Shown piece after piece: positions 20,419 through 33,890 of a stretch of DNA of 64,000 nucleotides. Source of the stretch: Branchiostoma floridae (taxonomy: Eukaryota; Chordata; Leptocardii; Amphioxiformes; Branchiostomatidae). Both the position numbers and the translations under genes were made by a program. The notes under the pieces were generated by a model. That model searched no databases, was not told where the DNA came from, and worked only from the letters and a program-made list of their open reading frames with translations. Location of the stretch: assembly GCF_000003815.2 (NCBI RefSeq), contig NC_049997.1, forward strand, positions 8,312,676-8,376,675. Reading direction: 5' to 3'. How positions within the stretch are numbered: position 1 is the first letter of the stretch; each line of letters opens with the position of its first letter.

Positions 20419-21550
20419 GGTTTGTCATGTACAAATACCATTATTCGGGTTTGTATGCTGTATTGTATCGTAGACTACACAAGTCACCAACAGAGAGTAT
20501 CATTGTCTTAATTACGATCTCATTTATTTTAATACAGGTAATGATCTCTGTGTTCCGGTTGAGACCTCGATGTCACAGACTACTGAATTTGCATGAGATT
20601 TCATGAAGTAAGAATATTGTCTTCTCTAACTAATACCATTGACAAAAGTCGCAAAGTACTGTCTTAAAGTGGGCTCACAGAAGCATGACATAGCAGGGGG
20701 GCATCACGAGATTTCCATGTGACTTTACAGACAGACAAGTCAGACAACTTTTTGTGTTCCAAAAACACAGACACCAGCCTCTCTCATTTCATGGACAATA
20801 CGACAATTTTTGTTACACCTCAATTTTGTTCCGATTTTTTTACAAAACACTTCTTGGTCAGCTAAAATCCTTATGCCACCGGTAGCCCTGCCAGGAGATT
20901 GAATATGAATACAGTCGCAGAGAGCGCGGCGAGAGCGCCGTCATAGTGGAAAGGGAGTAAAAAGGGGTTATGGAAAAATAGAGTTAGCCTACAGTAAGGG
21001 CCCTGGTCTTGTGCGGGCAAATAAATCCATCGAGTGGTCAAACTTCACTAGCAAAATATTCTTCAAAGTTGGCAACATTTATCTACATTTTAGCTAGCGT
21101 AGTTAGCATTGCGGACACTTAATTACTAACCCCATAATTTCGAATATTTTCCAGCAGCCTATGGGGTCATGCTTCTGTGAGTCCACTTGTAAGTTAGTAC
21201 TTTGCGACTTTTGTCAATGGCACTAGTCAGAGACGATAATATTCTTACTTTATCTAATCACTTGCATATTCGATGATCTGGGACATCGTGGCCTAAACCG
21301 GAACACAGAGATGATTACTATAATTACCTGTATTGAGATAAGTAAGATCGTAATTAAGACAATAATCTGTTGGTGACTTGTGTAGTAGTCTACGAAACAA
21401 AACAACATACAAACTCAAAGAATTGTACTTGCGCATGACAAAATCACCCTCAAAATTTGGCTAAATTTTCTACATTTTAGTTAACGTAATTAGTATGAGA
21501 GACACTAAGCCTTTGGGGAAATTTCGACTATTTTTCCAGCAGCCTAATCA
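20419..21550. mobile_element. Second foldback element with diverged arms of about 270 bp
   Basis: The left arm (about 20419-20690) and right arm (about 21170-21437) are imperfect inverted copies. Matching landmarks are GTAGACTACACAAGTCACCAACAG, CTTAATTACGATCT, CTCTGTGTTCCGGTT, ATTGACAAAAGTCGCAAAG and TCACAGAAGCATGAC. The roughly 480-base centre has no coding capacity. Immediately outside the right arm, 21445-21545 repeats in direct orientation the segment at about 21050-21155 (both contain CTACATTTTAG and TTTTCCAGCAGCCTA). It is an old, non-autonomous element; termini and target duplication are not resolved. Confidence 0.75.
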
Positions 21551-22094
21551 TGAAGTCTGGTAGATACTGTTTTCCTTCGCGGCCTTTCACGAGCGCTGAC
21601 GGATACTGTTGGGGGAAGTGCTGGTTCACGGTTTTTAGCATTTAGGAGAGGGTTTTTATGCCACTTCTACTAGCGGGCGCAGACGCGATCTCCTCCGCCC
21701 TTCAACAATAACCGACTCGGCGCCAGCGCTCGTGGAAGACTAGTCTCTACAAGACTGACTACACTGGCTATTGTTCTTTTATAGAATAATTTGCCACGAT
21801 TTTTGGCTACCAGAGGAGTTGGTGAGCTCCGGAGGGGAAGCATGAACTTTAACGTGAACTGACTCCCCTGGACAATTTCTCGGTTTTTTCCCGGAAGTCT
21901 ACGAGCCCCACAACCCCGTAGGAAGGCCTGGTGGAGGCTAGTGGAATGCCGCGAAATGAGCCTAGGGGAAGACTACTCGTGCACGAGATTTGATACAATG
22001 GAAGCTGTGTGGTGTAAATGCGGGCCACAGAACCGTGAAAGCACGAGACTGTCATATGACTGCACCAGACAACTTGTAAGACAACTTTGCTCCG

Positions 22095-22165
22095 CTTTAA
22101 AAGGACTTTCCCCACACCACCGCACACTTCACTACGGCACACGGACTCAGAAGGCTTCGTTTCTG
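22095..22165 (+). promoter_or_regulatory. Probable TATA-type core promoter and 5'UTR exon of the 323-aa secreted protein gene
   Basis: TTTAAAAG at 22096-22103 is a TATA-like box. About 60 bases downstream a strong donor TTCTG|GTAAGTATC follows at 22165/22166. It fits a short non-coding first exon that splices to the acceptor TCTAATACAG at 22660, just before the ATG exon. The start of transcription near 22125 is inferred from the box only. Confidence 0.5.
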
Positions 22166-22660
22166 GTAAGTATCTATTTTTCGGCGTATGCCTGCATTTT
22201 CTGTCTTTATCATTGATTGAAATTTTTAAAGAAACTGTGTTTGCTTGCTTAGAACCACTGTTATCCATATTTGAACGACAAGATGCTGATTAGTGACCAT
22301 ACGTCGTAGTAGAAAGGGGCGAAGTATCAGTAAGTACAGCTATAACAAGATAAAAGAATTGAATTTTCAGTCCTAAAAACGATCAACTAGTATTTCTGCC
22401 ATATATCTCTTTATGCTTGTTGTAAGCAATCATTGATAACAATTTGCCCTGGACGTTAGACTTAGTAAAGTGTCTTGTCAAATATTTGATTTTCCATAAT
22501 ATACAAGTGACGGCATGCAAGTATAAAGATTGTGCATAACTTGAGTCCGCTGTCCCTTTTTCTTTATCCATCCGTTTCTATTATTGTAGTTTCTTGTGTG
22601 CATTTTCGGTGATCTAGCAATTAAAAACTCTTTATTAACTGAATTGTCTTTCTAATACAG

Positions 22661-25600
22661 CGATCAACGCGTACCCAGAGAACCCGAAGACAATCACACA
22701 ACCATGGCGCGTCACGTTACAGTACTGATGGGGATCCTCGCTGCTTTGGCTTGTTGTAATGCAGGTAAGAACATGTTCGAAATTCTTTCTTTTTTTGTCT
22801 GGCGAATTCTTTTGACTCGTCAAGGGGAGTGTATAAGAGTTAAGCACTATAAAAAGGTAGGCTTTGCTTTTCGGGAGTATTCTTTATGTCAGTTGTACAA
22901 AATGGCGATTGTTGTGGGATTTTTGTCCGTTGGATGTTATCGAATAGCGTTTATCTCATTGCTGCTTTGTCCGTTTAGACGAATTCATGGTAATACTTCT
23001 GTAATCATAATCCCAATCCTCAGTTTTTTGTCTATAGTTTCGTTCATTGTGTCTATGTTTTTCGTTAGTGTAATATATTAGATACAGTCCTAAATCTGTT
23101 CTTTTCTCTACGAAACTTAGGGATATACATGTGTATGCACAATTTATCAAGGGGGTTTCAACGAGCAAAAATTCTAATGAAATATGATAAGATAATGAGG
23201 AAGGCTTGTGAATTTTTTTTTTACCTATGTGTCATCATTGGCATTTTGATATCCTTACGGAAAGTCGCTCAATTTATTGTCTTCCAAAAGCAAAGCACGA
23301 GATGATCACGAGACTAAGATAGCGATCAGTGTGATACCTGACACCTCATGTGATGGTCACAAGACTAGAGACAATGTAGGAAGATTATTTACCTTTACAC
23401 AGGGGACAATAGACGGGGGTGTCTTTAAATAGGTTTGAACGCCCCAGGAAATCCGGAAAGACTTAATCAATCAATAACGCTCGGCAACCACAAATTATCT
23501 CCATTTGGGCTTAAGTTATGCCTATTAGGCAAACATAAAAGGCTGATTAATTGGCAGAGAGCTCTGAAAGTTTTCAGATGTGCAAGTCGGTAAGGTGCAA
23601 ATTCCAGTTCCTTTCTTGAAATACGATATGTTCTTAATGTGTGTGGAAAGCACGATCGCAACTATCTTGAATCCAAGGTTTCTGTGAAAAGAGTAGTAGA
23701 TTTTCAAAAGTCTAGAAGACTTTTCATCACCTGATGGCATTATTATCATAATTATGCTTAATGAATTCGAATTGCCGCCTTGCGGCGTTGTGGCAAGATG
23801 TGGGGCAACGATTGATGATTAGACGATTGATGGGTATCCGTCTGTGTCCAACGTTTTTTCTGTAAAATTGCACCACCAAGTGTAAATTTGTGATACGTAC
23901 TACGGGATTATTAAACAACATCCCAGAAACGTGATCCTTAACAACTTTACATCATCATCATATCGTTCCGCGCCGGTACCCCCGGTACTATAGCCAGACC
24001 ACGGCCTTCTCGTTCGCCTGTAACCATCTTAACAACTTCAAGGCCTTTCTTCTCCGCTTGTGCAACAGTTTCCAACTTTTTGGCGATCTATACTCCACTG
24101 ATCTATGTTATGATCTAACGTTTGAATTTATTGAGTTTATTACGTTTGGATGAAGGTGTTGTTGACATAGTCTGTGCAACACAAACTCTGCTGTCCATGG
24201 CTATAACTGGCCCCTAGCCTCCCTGTAGGCCAATGGATATTGGGCGGGCTGCTATAAGCCAGATTTAATCTGGCTGTTGTTGACATGAATACAAGTAAAT
24301 CGATTCATGGTTTTACTTTTCAGCTGCGATACACAAACCGCTGTCCAAACGGCCCCTGCGGCTGGTCCAGAACGAGGAGATGAGGTTCACGTACACCGCT
24401 CCGGACACGACTCTGGCCATGCCCGGACAGACGGACCTCTTCATCGCCAGCACATGTAACCACTTCATGGTACGTACACGACAATCTTGTGTTTTGAATA
24501 CATTTTTTGGTCTCTATCAAACTCTCACTTGGCAGAATAGTAATAGGGGACTTTAGCCAGGTTAGGAATAAAAGTCTAGTAGGAGTTAATTGGCCCAGGA
24601 GTGAACTGATCGGACGGCGGGATAGCTGGATAGACTTTAACAGACTGACTGAAATCCCATGGCAACTTATTTGTACCTATTTGGCCAAATTCTTCTCTTT
24701 TGTCACCCAGCCAACACGTCTGCCTGGAAACTAACTATTTACGGTTGTCTGATAAGGTTACATGATCTTTGCGCCATTGAAAATTCTGTTTACTCTCCAA
24801 GAAGAGGTTAGGCTCCGGCTGATTTTGGACGTTTTCTATGCGTTTTTAAATCGGCCTTTCTATTTTGTACTGTTTCTTGAGGTCTACCGACATAACCCCT
24901 GCTTGGAGAGTAGCTTGATGTATCCAAGGATGTATCCACACATTTATGACCTCATTTCCGTTCTCAGGGACAGGAAGCGGAAGTGACGTTGGTGCTGCTG
25001 AACAACCCAGCCTGGAACGTGCAGGACGGAGTGGTGTACTTCTACGTCACCGACAACCCTCAGAAGGTAATAACGTCATAAACACATTAAAATACTCTTA
25101 AAAATAAAGCAAGAAGTACTATCTTCTTGTGTTTCTCTGTCTGAAAGAATTTTAGTTATTTTAGTTAGATTGATTTAGACACCGATTACTTAGGTTTCAC
25201 ATGTCGTCTAGTGTAAAATAACAAGATGCTGCTTGATGCTATAGAGATCCAGATACAGTTGCGATGTATTGAGATGTTACCCACACTGAAAATCGATCCT
25301 GTAAAGTTATGGATATCATCATCATACGTTTTAAAGGACCTATCAACTTAAAGAAAGACAATGCAAATCAGAAAATAAGCTGTCATTTGTGTCAATTAAA
25401 TGAGCCACTAGCTAAACTTTTCTCTTGTACGTATTTCTGAAAGCAACTCCTTTACATAATCTTCTTTTGCAGGGTTTGAATGATTCCAACGAAGTTCTGT
25501 GCAGCAACAACGTAGAGGGGGAGGCAGTGACAGCACGGTGCATAGTCACTGACGTCAGCTGTTCTGAGCTCTACATCTACACACGGGCCGGTGACGTCTT

Positions 25601-26934
25601 CGGAATTGCGTACTCCGTGACTGTTGAGTTCCGTCAGCCCAACGACACCAGGAAGGTTATCAAGGTAAATAAAAAATGTAAAAACTGCTTAATCCTGGTC
25701 TTATATGTGAGTGCTCTTCTAGAAAATCGACCTGCTGGCCTACCAAATGTCATTACAGACAGGTATGCGCGAAAGCTAGTTCTACCACCCCTTGAACTGT
25801 ATTTCCTATGACTCCACAAGTCCGACCTTTTGGGCCATCTTTCCACGCACTTCCTGTCAACCTTCAGACTCTCTAGGTCATTTCTTGTAAGTATAACTCA
25901 TTTTACGGTCGTGCCCCGACGTGTCTAGCATTGAAATACCCATGGCGACACACATGCCTACAAACAACCAAACAAACCAACTGATTACAATACACTCACT
26001 CTTACGGAGGTAAAAATAACGCGCGTTTGTTTTTCGCAACAGGAGAAGCCAAAGAAGATCGACACCAGGCATTTCCCCATCTACGTGAAGGACGAGTGTG
26101 TCCACCATCTTATCCAGTCCGTGAGCCTTCGCGCGCCCCTGGAGCTGGTTTCGCTGACGTCCGCACAGATGACCATCCCCTTCTGTCCGAACGCCGAACA
26201 AGAAAACCTACTGTCGGTAAGTAAACAACCTGATTGTTTGTTTGTTTATATTTGTAGAGTAAAATATAGAAAAAGGACGCAAAGAGGAAATGTAATCTAT
26301 TGCTCAAAATCACGACTAATACGTCCAGGACACGAGGTATCAAAACCGAAATGTTCCACTGCGGTACCATAGAAATCCACCAGGGGGCTCATAACGTAAA
26401 CGCGTCTTTCTTTTGCCAACGCCTACCAATATCTAGCGATGTTGTTCACAAACACAGACAGGCACATACACCCAACACATTACCATCTTTGCGAAAAGAT
26501 CAAATTTCTGAAGCATAAAAACTTGTCATTAGATCAGGTAAAAAGTTTATGTTTAAAGGCAATACATATGCAAGGACTGAAATAACTTGAGGAAGGAAGA
26601 AAAAATCTAATTACATAACACCCCTCCTTTACAGGTGGAAACGTCCGTGCTGAGCGTGTCAGGACTGAGCGCCTACACCCAGTACGCATGCCTGAAGACC
26701 CCCTGCGAAGTGGACAGTCCCAACGTGATCGCCAGTAGCCCCGAACAGCGCCCTCTGAACAGCCTGCGGCTCGAGTCTATGTGCGACAAGCACACGTCCC
26801 TAACGGTGCTGGTGCACTGCTGGGGCGGCGAGCAGGAGGCTGGGGTCGGAGACTATGTGGGAAAATTCAACTTCGCCGCTGGAGTGAACCTAAAGTCTCC
26901 CACCAGTGGCGTTGCCAAAAAACCTATGTACTAA
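22661..26934 (+). CDS. Secreted protein of 323 aa, six coding exons, no recognised family
   Basis: Coding exons: 22704-22764, 24324-24469, 24968-25066, 25473-25664, 26043-26216 and 26635-26934. All introns are GT-AG and all phases agree (the first junction splits an Ala codon, the rest fall between codons). The ATG has a strong context (AACCATGG). Residues 1-20 form a signal peptide (MARHVTVLMGILAALACCNA). The mature part starts near AIHKPLSKRPLRL and is beta-strand-like, with about nine cysteines, of which most lie in exons 4-6 (for example LCSNN, ARCIVTDVSC, DECVHH, PFCPN, ACLKTPCE). One or two N-glycosylation sequons (NDS, NDT) occur. No transmembrane segment is seen. AATAAA at 27177-27182 is a good poly(A) signal. 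I do not recognise the fold; an extracellular ligand, cytokine-like or defence role would be speculation. Confidence 0.85.
24534..24620 (+). repeat. Intronic copy of a dispersed repeat shared with 48.4-48.5 kb
   Basis: In the second intron of the secreted protein gene, AATAGTAATAGGGGACTTTA continues into AGGAATAAAAGTCTAGTAGG and AGTTAATTGGCC. This is nearly identical to the reverse complement of 48430-48512. The copies are about 85 bases and lie 24 kb apart in opposite orientation, so this is an interspersed repeat and not coding exon material. Confidence 0.8.
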
Positions 26935-29900
26935 ATGTTAGGGTAATGCCTCGAGGGTTTCTCTTCAAAATAATGATGTTTTACCATGGCTTTCATGTTA
27001 AAAACTATGTATAAGTGGGTTATGATGGTGCTTTCTTTTTACGAAGAATTTTCACGTAACAAAAATGACTCTTGTAAAAGAATCTTGATTTGTATTCTTG
27101 TAATTTGCTTTCATCTTCCAGTGGTGACGCTAATATAAGCCCTTTTGAGTTCATGTGTTTTGTACCTTTTCATTATAATAAATGAATAGACAAACTAAGA
27201 GATATATCGTTTTTATCGACGAGAATGAGATGTGATAATATGCAAGGAGAAGTTTTGAAATTGTGTCTTTAGTCGTTGGACTGAACATCATTCACGCTGC
27301 AATTACATACTGGAATCGATAGGTGGCATTGATTCATGTTTGTGTACAATGATGTACATGTATTTACGTACCGATGTAATATGTATAACGTTACAGCTGA
27401 TTTGTAACCGTATTTGAAGAATTAATCTCGTTTCAGAGAATGTTAACACGTCTAAAACCAAAGACACGTTAAGAAATTTGTAAATATGAATAATAATGCA
27501 GGATCTGTTCTGTACTAACGGTTTAAAGGGATTTGATTTGAAGTGATCAATAAAGTCAACATCAGGAAGCTGAAAACAACTAAGCGATCGCATTTTGTTA
27601 TCCACCAAAAGTCCTTTCCTTTTTTGAATATATAGATCGACGTTTTGACCATTCAACTTAAAAAAAGTAAGAAAATAAAAATAGATAAATAAACGAACTA
27701 GCATAAAGTAATTTTTCTTTATTCAGTAATCTCAGTGACCCCAATTCCACCCTCACTTGAAATAAGTGTCAATATGTAGGAATCAGTTTATTCTATCTCT
27801 ACTCAATGTCCAAAATTTCGGGACAGTTCATTCCCAATTCCCCCCTTACCTAAAATTCCGCGAGAAAATGAATTGAAAAGCTGTTGCTCTTGCTCATGTC
27901 GAAGAATCTAATGGATTTTCCCTCAACCTGATCACGCCGTCTAGGCCAAGTGCAAGTTTACCCGAGGCTTCAAAATGCATCCGGCCTTTACTAATACTAT
28001 ATTGTACAGTCAAAACATGGCGCAAAATTACCAAAGGCTTTCTTTCCATACGGGTTCAGTGTGGTTTAATCATATTTAGTAGCCACAAGAAGATATCGTT
28101 AGAAAAGGAATGTGGTATTTCTTTGGATGAAGGGTTTTCAAATAGGAAATCCGGCTTTTGTAGTGGTGGTTGACGTAAAAGGTTATTTGGGGTTACGTTA
28201 ATTTTCGTACGCAGGTCACGCACACACCCGACTTGTTTATGGCTGCGTAGCCTTCACAGGAGACTCTGACATTCACCATAAAGCACATAGAAATCATATT
28301 TTTAAAGAAAACGTAAGCTGTCCGAGAGAAACTAGACAATATCGATCAAATCACAGTTCGATTATTCCTGATTTAGTCATTATTGATTGACCCCTGCGCC
28401 GGTCACTGACCTAATTTCATACAGATAATCACGCTGCAGGGGACAAACCATTATTGATCAAAGGGGGTGCTAATCAGATATGTACAAATAATTTTTTCTG
28501 CTTTCATTCATGGTACCATAAAGTGATTGTTATCATTCTTCACACAAGTCCATTTACCCCACCTTCTGTTCATTTATTATATGAGAACGAAATGAAGTGT
28601 TTCCGACCTAAATGTATATTTTGCTGGTTTATCCATCATGTATTCATACATTTACATGCATGGCCGGTTTTGAAAGAAAAAAAAATCCACGAGAAGTTGA
28701 TGAATCACGTCGACCCCTAAACAGATAATGATTTTCCCAAGATGTCAGCAATTTTCAGTCTTTATCATAAGTCAGATTTTTTGTAAGATCACCAATTAGG
28801 CATCGTGTCCAGTGCATCAGTGACTGCTATTTGACGCGAAATCTTTCATTCAATGACACGGCACTTGACCTATATACTAACGTTACAAATCTATGGATAG
28901 GGAATGAAGGTTTCAGAAATGATTCTAAGACCGTAACCAAAATATGATGATTCTGGACAAAAATGAAAATTATACGAAAGCTACTCACCTTCCTAAAACT
29001 GCAGTCTATGTTGTGAATCCTATGAAATAGAGGAGATTATTGTGCTGTTTGTACGTATGGAAGGAGCCAGGGAAACCTGCAGCCATGGCGGGTACATCCT
29101 TGTGACATTTCATGGCGAGTTCACGACCTTTGACACGTAGTCACGGCCAAGATGATGATTCCAATATTGTTGCTAAATATGAGCAGGTACGTCACCGGCT
29201 TGGGTGTGGGTCTACAATCTTTGTCAACTGATATATTGCCTTTTGTTTCTTTTATTTACTACCGGCAGAATGACCTTATGGAAATCAGGTACTTCCTAAA
29301 TCGGTGTGCATGTTATCTATGTGCTTGTTGCGAATAATGCCACTTGGAATCAATGATTATTTCTGGCATGTGCTGTATGTTTGGGGGGCGCTGGTGCTTG
29401 GGAGATTGGGCCTACAGCAGTAGTGTGTATCCCATAAAACAATAAACATATCCACAATGTAGAAGCAAGGATTCATACAAGCATGTTGACTGGGAAGCAG
29501 TGCTGACAAGTTTGCTTTTATGGCGAAAATGACTGACATAATCCATTATTGGTCTTAACGATTGAATGTGACACGGTAACACTCAGCTGGCAACACTGAT
29601 ATGTTTGGGAAGAAGAATACTTTCTATAATACTCACGCTATGAAGCGGAGCAATGTTTCTGCCTCGTACATCAATGTCAGTAAAAGGCACAGAGATTGAG
29701 GACATTTTGAGGAATAGACAACCTGCTTTGTGCAGCATTGCCACCTAGCTGTTAATCTATACACTGCAGAAATTGATGACATGTATACAAACCGTTATTT
29801 TGTAAACAATCAACACAGCTTTGGCGCATCCGACATTGTGGTGTATCCTTTGATCTAAGTTTGAAATCTACACAGATAGTATAAGCGGGAAAACGAGGAT

Positions 29901-30692
29901 ATGAACGAAATAATCACATGGTGCTAACTGTGTCAAGTGTATTTTAATAACTTATGTTGGCCAACAACGAAAAGCAATTACAGAGTCAGAATTTTTTTGC
30001 TGACAAAATTCATCTTAGTTTCTCGGCCGGCCACAGTTTTGCAAGCTTTGCTCTTCTTATCAGTTTGTTCCCATTGTACGGTAAATCCGGTACACGGTTC
30101 GGTTTCATGTCGCCCCGCAGACGATACCATTATGCTAATGTTGACAAACAAATTGGTGATGACAGTTCGTCCGCATTCTTGGTCTGTTACGGACATATCG
30201 ATAATTTATATATTCAGACGTAAATGATATTAAACGAATAAAGTAGGACGGAATGATCATACGTCATAACAGGGATACATTTGTAAGATAATTCTTTGGT
30301 CTGTTTCATTCATACATCTGTATTGTATAGTCTCTAGTAATGGAACGAAAAATGCTAACTTCGCATTATTTTTAGAAGTAAAGCAAAATTGTGAACAGAA
30401 CTAAAAGTAAAACAAATAAAATCAACGAAAAATATACAGCATAATTTTGTTTGCCTTGCAACTTTTTCTAAAGGTGTATGATTCTAGGTCTCCACTTATT
30501 GTCAACAAAACAGGTCTAGATCTGAAACATATTGCTTTGAAACGGCATAAATAAATTCTATATAACATTAATATTAAAGACACAAGGGACTACTTTTCCC
30601 TTTCTTTTCCTCACTACACGGGAGAAGATTTCATAAACATCTTTTGACATAATCATGCCAGCTAAGCTGTTTCTTGGATGTGGTTAGTGGAC

Positions 30693-30706
30693 GTTGCCAA
30701 GGTAAC
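30693..30706. promoter_or_regulatory. Perfect palindromic X-box (RFX site)
   Basis: GTTGCCAAGGTAAC matches the RFX consensus GTNRCC-N(0-3)-RGYAAC perfectly and symmetrically. RFX factors drive ciliary genes in animals, and such sites usually sit just upstream of a start. No gene could be recognised within a few hundred bases, so its target is unknown. It could be chance or part of a distant enhancer. Confidence 0.4.
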
Positions 30707-30978
30707 GCGTCGCAAGGAATACTGGGATTGTTTCTTCTCCACACCAATCGCCTTCTTCCTTACAGTTTCCGTTAAGCGGGTTGAACCTCTGCCGTTTGCC
30801 CAATGCTCAACTCGTTGTAGAAAACCGGCGTCGGTAAAGAAGTTTGGTTAACTGTAAAATAATGACAGCATTTCAGGTTAAATGTTTTAACCAACCTACT
30901 TTTTCATATCTTGTATCTTTTAAAAAATGGCAGCCAATTACATCTGCCACAGAACGTACATACTGTCGCACACAATAC

Positions 30979-31093
30979 TAATCTCCAAGCAGATCCTACG
31001 GTAGGATACGCCATGGGTAGCGAAACACACTTTCGCCTAGTCTGCTAGCTTTTGATACTATCTTGTGCTATTGTAGGGTCTGCTTGGATATTA
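30979..31093. mobile_element. MITE with TAATCTCCAAGCAGATCC ends and 9-bp target duplication
   Basis: A 115-bp palindromic element begins TAATCTCCAAGCAGATCCTA and ends TAGGGTCTGCTTGGATATTA. It is flanked on both sides by the exact 9-mer ACACAATAC (30970-30978 and 31094-31102). It has no coding capacity. The same terminal sequence appears at 34429 and 51187 and in variant form at 57416. Confidence 0.88.
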
Positions 31094-33890
31094 ACACAAT
31101 ACCTCAATTTTCCATACAGAGGTAGTAATCAATATTAACGACACTGTGTAATAATGTGTTGACTTCGACAATATGCATATGCAGCGTTCACGGTCTTTCA
31201 CGAATCCTCTTTATCACCATTAAAAGTCCATACAAAGCAAGTCTCTGCCCATATGCTGCTGCTATCTTAAGTGTATCATATAAACCATATGTTTCAACAC
31301 TTCTTCTGCGGTTAGAAAAACACAGACATCGGTTGATGTCTGTATGGTCGCGCCGGTACACTGATGAACGCGGTCACATTGTTTATGGTTGGGTTTCATC
31401 CAGCACTCGACACCTTCCATCAATGGGAAACTAGGTCAAGAAAGACGTTTCCAAACAACGATTGGAATTCATCATTAATCTCTTTCAAACTTCAAATTCC
31501 TTTAGAGAATTGTTGGAAAGTTACTATACTTATTTATGACGGTTAAGATATGATGTTTTGGAACTGATGACCTCAAGTGACTGTAGGTACAACAGAGCGC
31601 ACCTGCCCAAAGGTGATGTACCTGTGCCCTTACCTGTCCGTACAGGTGTCATGATACAGTTATACCGGTAATTTTGTGTCCCACAACCAGAGAGCTATAC
31701 AATGGCCACCGGGATGGTGATATCGGTTATACCGACTTGATACCCCGACCATTTACATCTGATATTGAGCACAACAAAGGCCAGTGGAGCCGAGACGATC
31801 TAGATGGATCTCTGTCAAGCTGAACAACAACAAACAGACTGACAAAGGCAGGGGAGGATGGGGTACGGGTGACTGCTACTGTCTTGCTTGTCTTTAGTAG
31901 AAAATAGGGACAGATACGAAATTAGATCCGGATATGTGGGAATTCCTGGGACTATAGACATGATGACACAGCGTCTTTTTTGGTTGAGTCTTTCTTTAGG
32001 ACCCATTACATTAATCGTACCATCGTTGTGCGATCGTAAACATTGGGATAACCATTCATGTATTGCCCAAAATTCAGTTGTTTCGTTACAGGAAAAGCTG
32101 TCAAAGATCCTTGTCGAGTGGTTGGTTTCGTCTCAACCTGCTTGAGTATTCTAAGACGTCAAAATCGTTCGACGTCCTACAAAAATCTAGACTCCTGCGA
32201 GGCAGACTGAGCCATCATGGAAGCAAAACGTTTGTTAAGACCGCAGATCAGAGATGGCTATTCAAGTGACCCAAAGTCACTGCTAATACTAACGTTTGGT
32301 GCACCCACAACATCGATTTAAGGATTTTGGTTTGGTTAGTTGTATATTCCTTACACTCTATCTCTATTTGTTGCATCGTTAAGGTTTTCCCCCACAAATT
32401 TCTTTCTTGACTCTAACAAAGTTTTGTTGCGCGTGTATTTACTCACCTTGTCTATCCATATTCCTGAGTCCGAAGTGATCTAGGTACAACTGCTCGCCAT
32501 GCCGGTTAGAACCACCCTGGAACGACACAAGTGATCATTTTGTGACCAAACGAAACAGAAGATGTTCAGTGCAAATACAAATGCATAACGTTAACCTTAC
32601 GTATACCACTAAAAGTCTTTCGACATAATGGTGTGTCGGATCCGGAAGTGAGTGAGTGAGTGAGTGAATAAATGTTTCGGTTGATGAAATTATAAAGGGA
32701 TGGCAGAAGGGATGAAAAGAGGGAGGCTTGTGTGGGCTGATGGAATGAATGAATGAATGAATGAGAAGGGTGGATGCATTCATAGATAAAAGGGATAATG
32801 ACATCACATATAAAATCAAATCAAATAATGATGATATACCTATGTTTGACTAAAGTCATGTGCGAGATATGGTTACAAAAAGACAGTTTTAACCCCAAAA
32901 CAAACTAGTAGTGATTAGAATTTACAATCAATGTTGCTCATAAACGTTCAGATTTGTTGTGCGGAAACAAAGTTTTCGACACGGAGGTACGATTTAGGCC
33001 ACCCATGGACATTACACACTAAGCGTGTGGTCTTTTGTGGAACTTTTTTTCTTAATAATCAACACCCAAATGTATGATTTTGATAGTATTAATCGATACT
33101 CATAAGTCATTAATATTCACGGTCTTCTGTATACTTCAAATTTGTCTTCACATATCAGAGATCATCGCAAATTTGAGATCTTCTAAACAAAAGAACTTTT
33201 CTCTCTCTTTCTGATCTCTTTGATATATTTTGATCACGCGGCCGTCCACTGTTTCGTGAAGCGTTAACATCGTTCAATTCATTTCGGCTGAAACCGGCCA
33301 CCGGTTGGCAAACATCGCGACGTTTACATTTTTCCGCCCTGCACAGCCGGCATTCTCTGCGACCCGCCAAGAAAAGATACTGTTACCGGTCCTGTCTTGG
33401 CTTGACGGATCAACCACACGCGTCTTTAAGTTACTAATCTTCTCAAAAATGTGGGGATAGTAAGGTTTCAAAGAGACTTGGTCCTGGGAAGACCACAGGA
33501 TAGATTATCTGAATTAACACGTCAATCAAATAGACGGAACTGAATTTCATATCATGAAAAGTGAACTATGTAGAACCTGGTTACAATTTTAGCGTCTTGT
33601 CAATTAAGGAAACTCAGTCATTGGGATTCTGTTGTCACTTTCGACCTAAAATCATCATCCTTGCTGGCTTCTTTGTAAACTTTCAACACCATGTCAAGAC
33701 AGTACTTTCGAATTTTTCTTGTTTCAATGTTTTTCCGAAGAGTTGAGCATGAAAAGAAAGCATCCAAAGTTTTCAAATGTATTTTGAGACAGAAAATAGA
33801 AATAGATGATAACAAAAGTGGCCAGAACCTTAATAGAACTCTTGTAATGATTTCAAGACACAAAGTGAATGGTACGAAAACAGCACGTAC

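Larger units (their letters stand above)
27183..33890. other. Gene-free interval of 6.7 kb
   Basis: No exon with domain-like sequence and matching splice sites was found on either strand. A possible terminal exon of the FIGLA-like gene might lie near 33150-33470 on the minus strand but cannot be fixed. The interval contains the palindromic transposon at 30979, an X-box at 30693, and (GTGA)n and (GAAT)n tracts near 32650 and 32745. Confidence 0.5.

Noticed and set aside
33155..33471. Last exon of the FIGLA-like gene (Cys/Arg-rich or RMPAVQGGKM ending)
   Set aside because: Several acceptors and frames are possible and none is clearly better, so the 3' end was left open.
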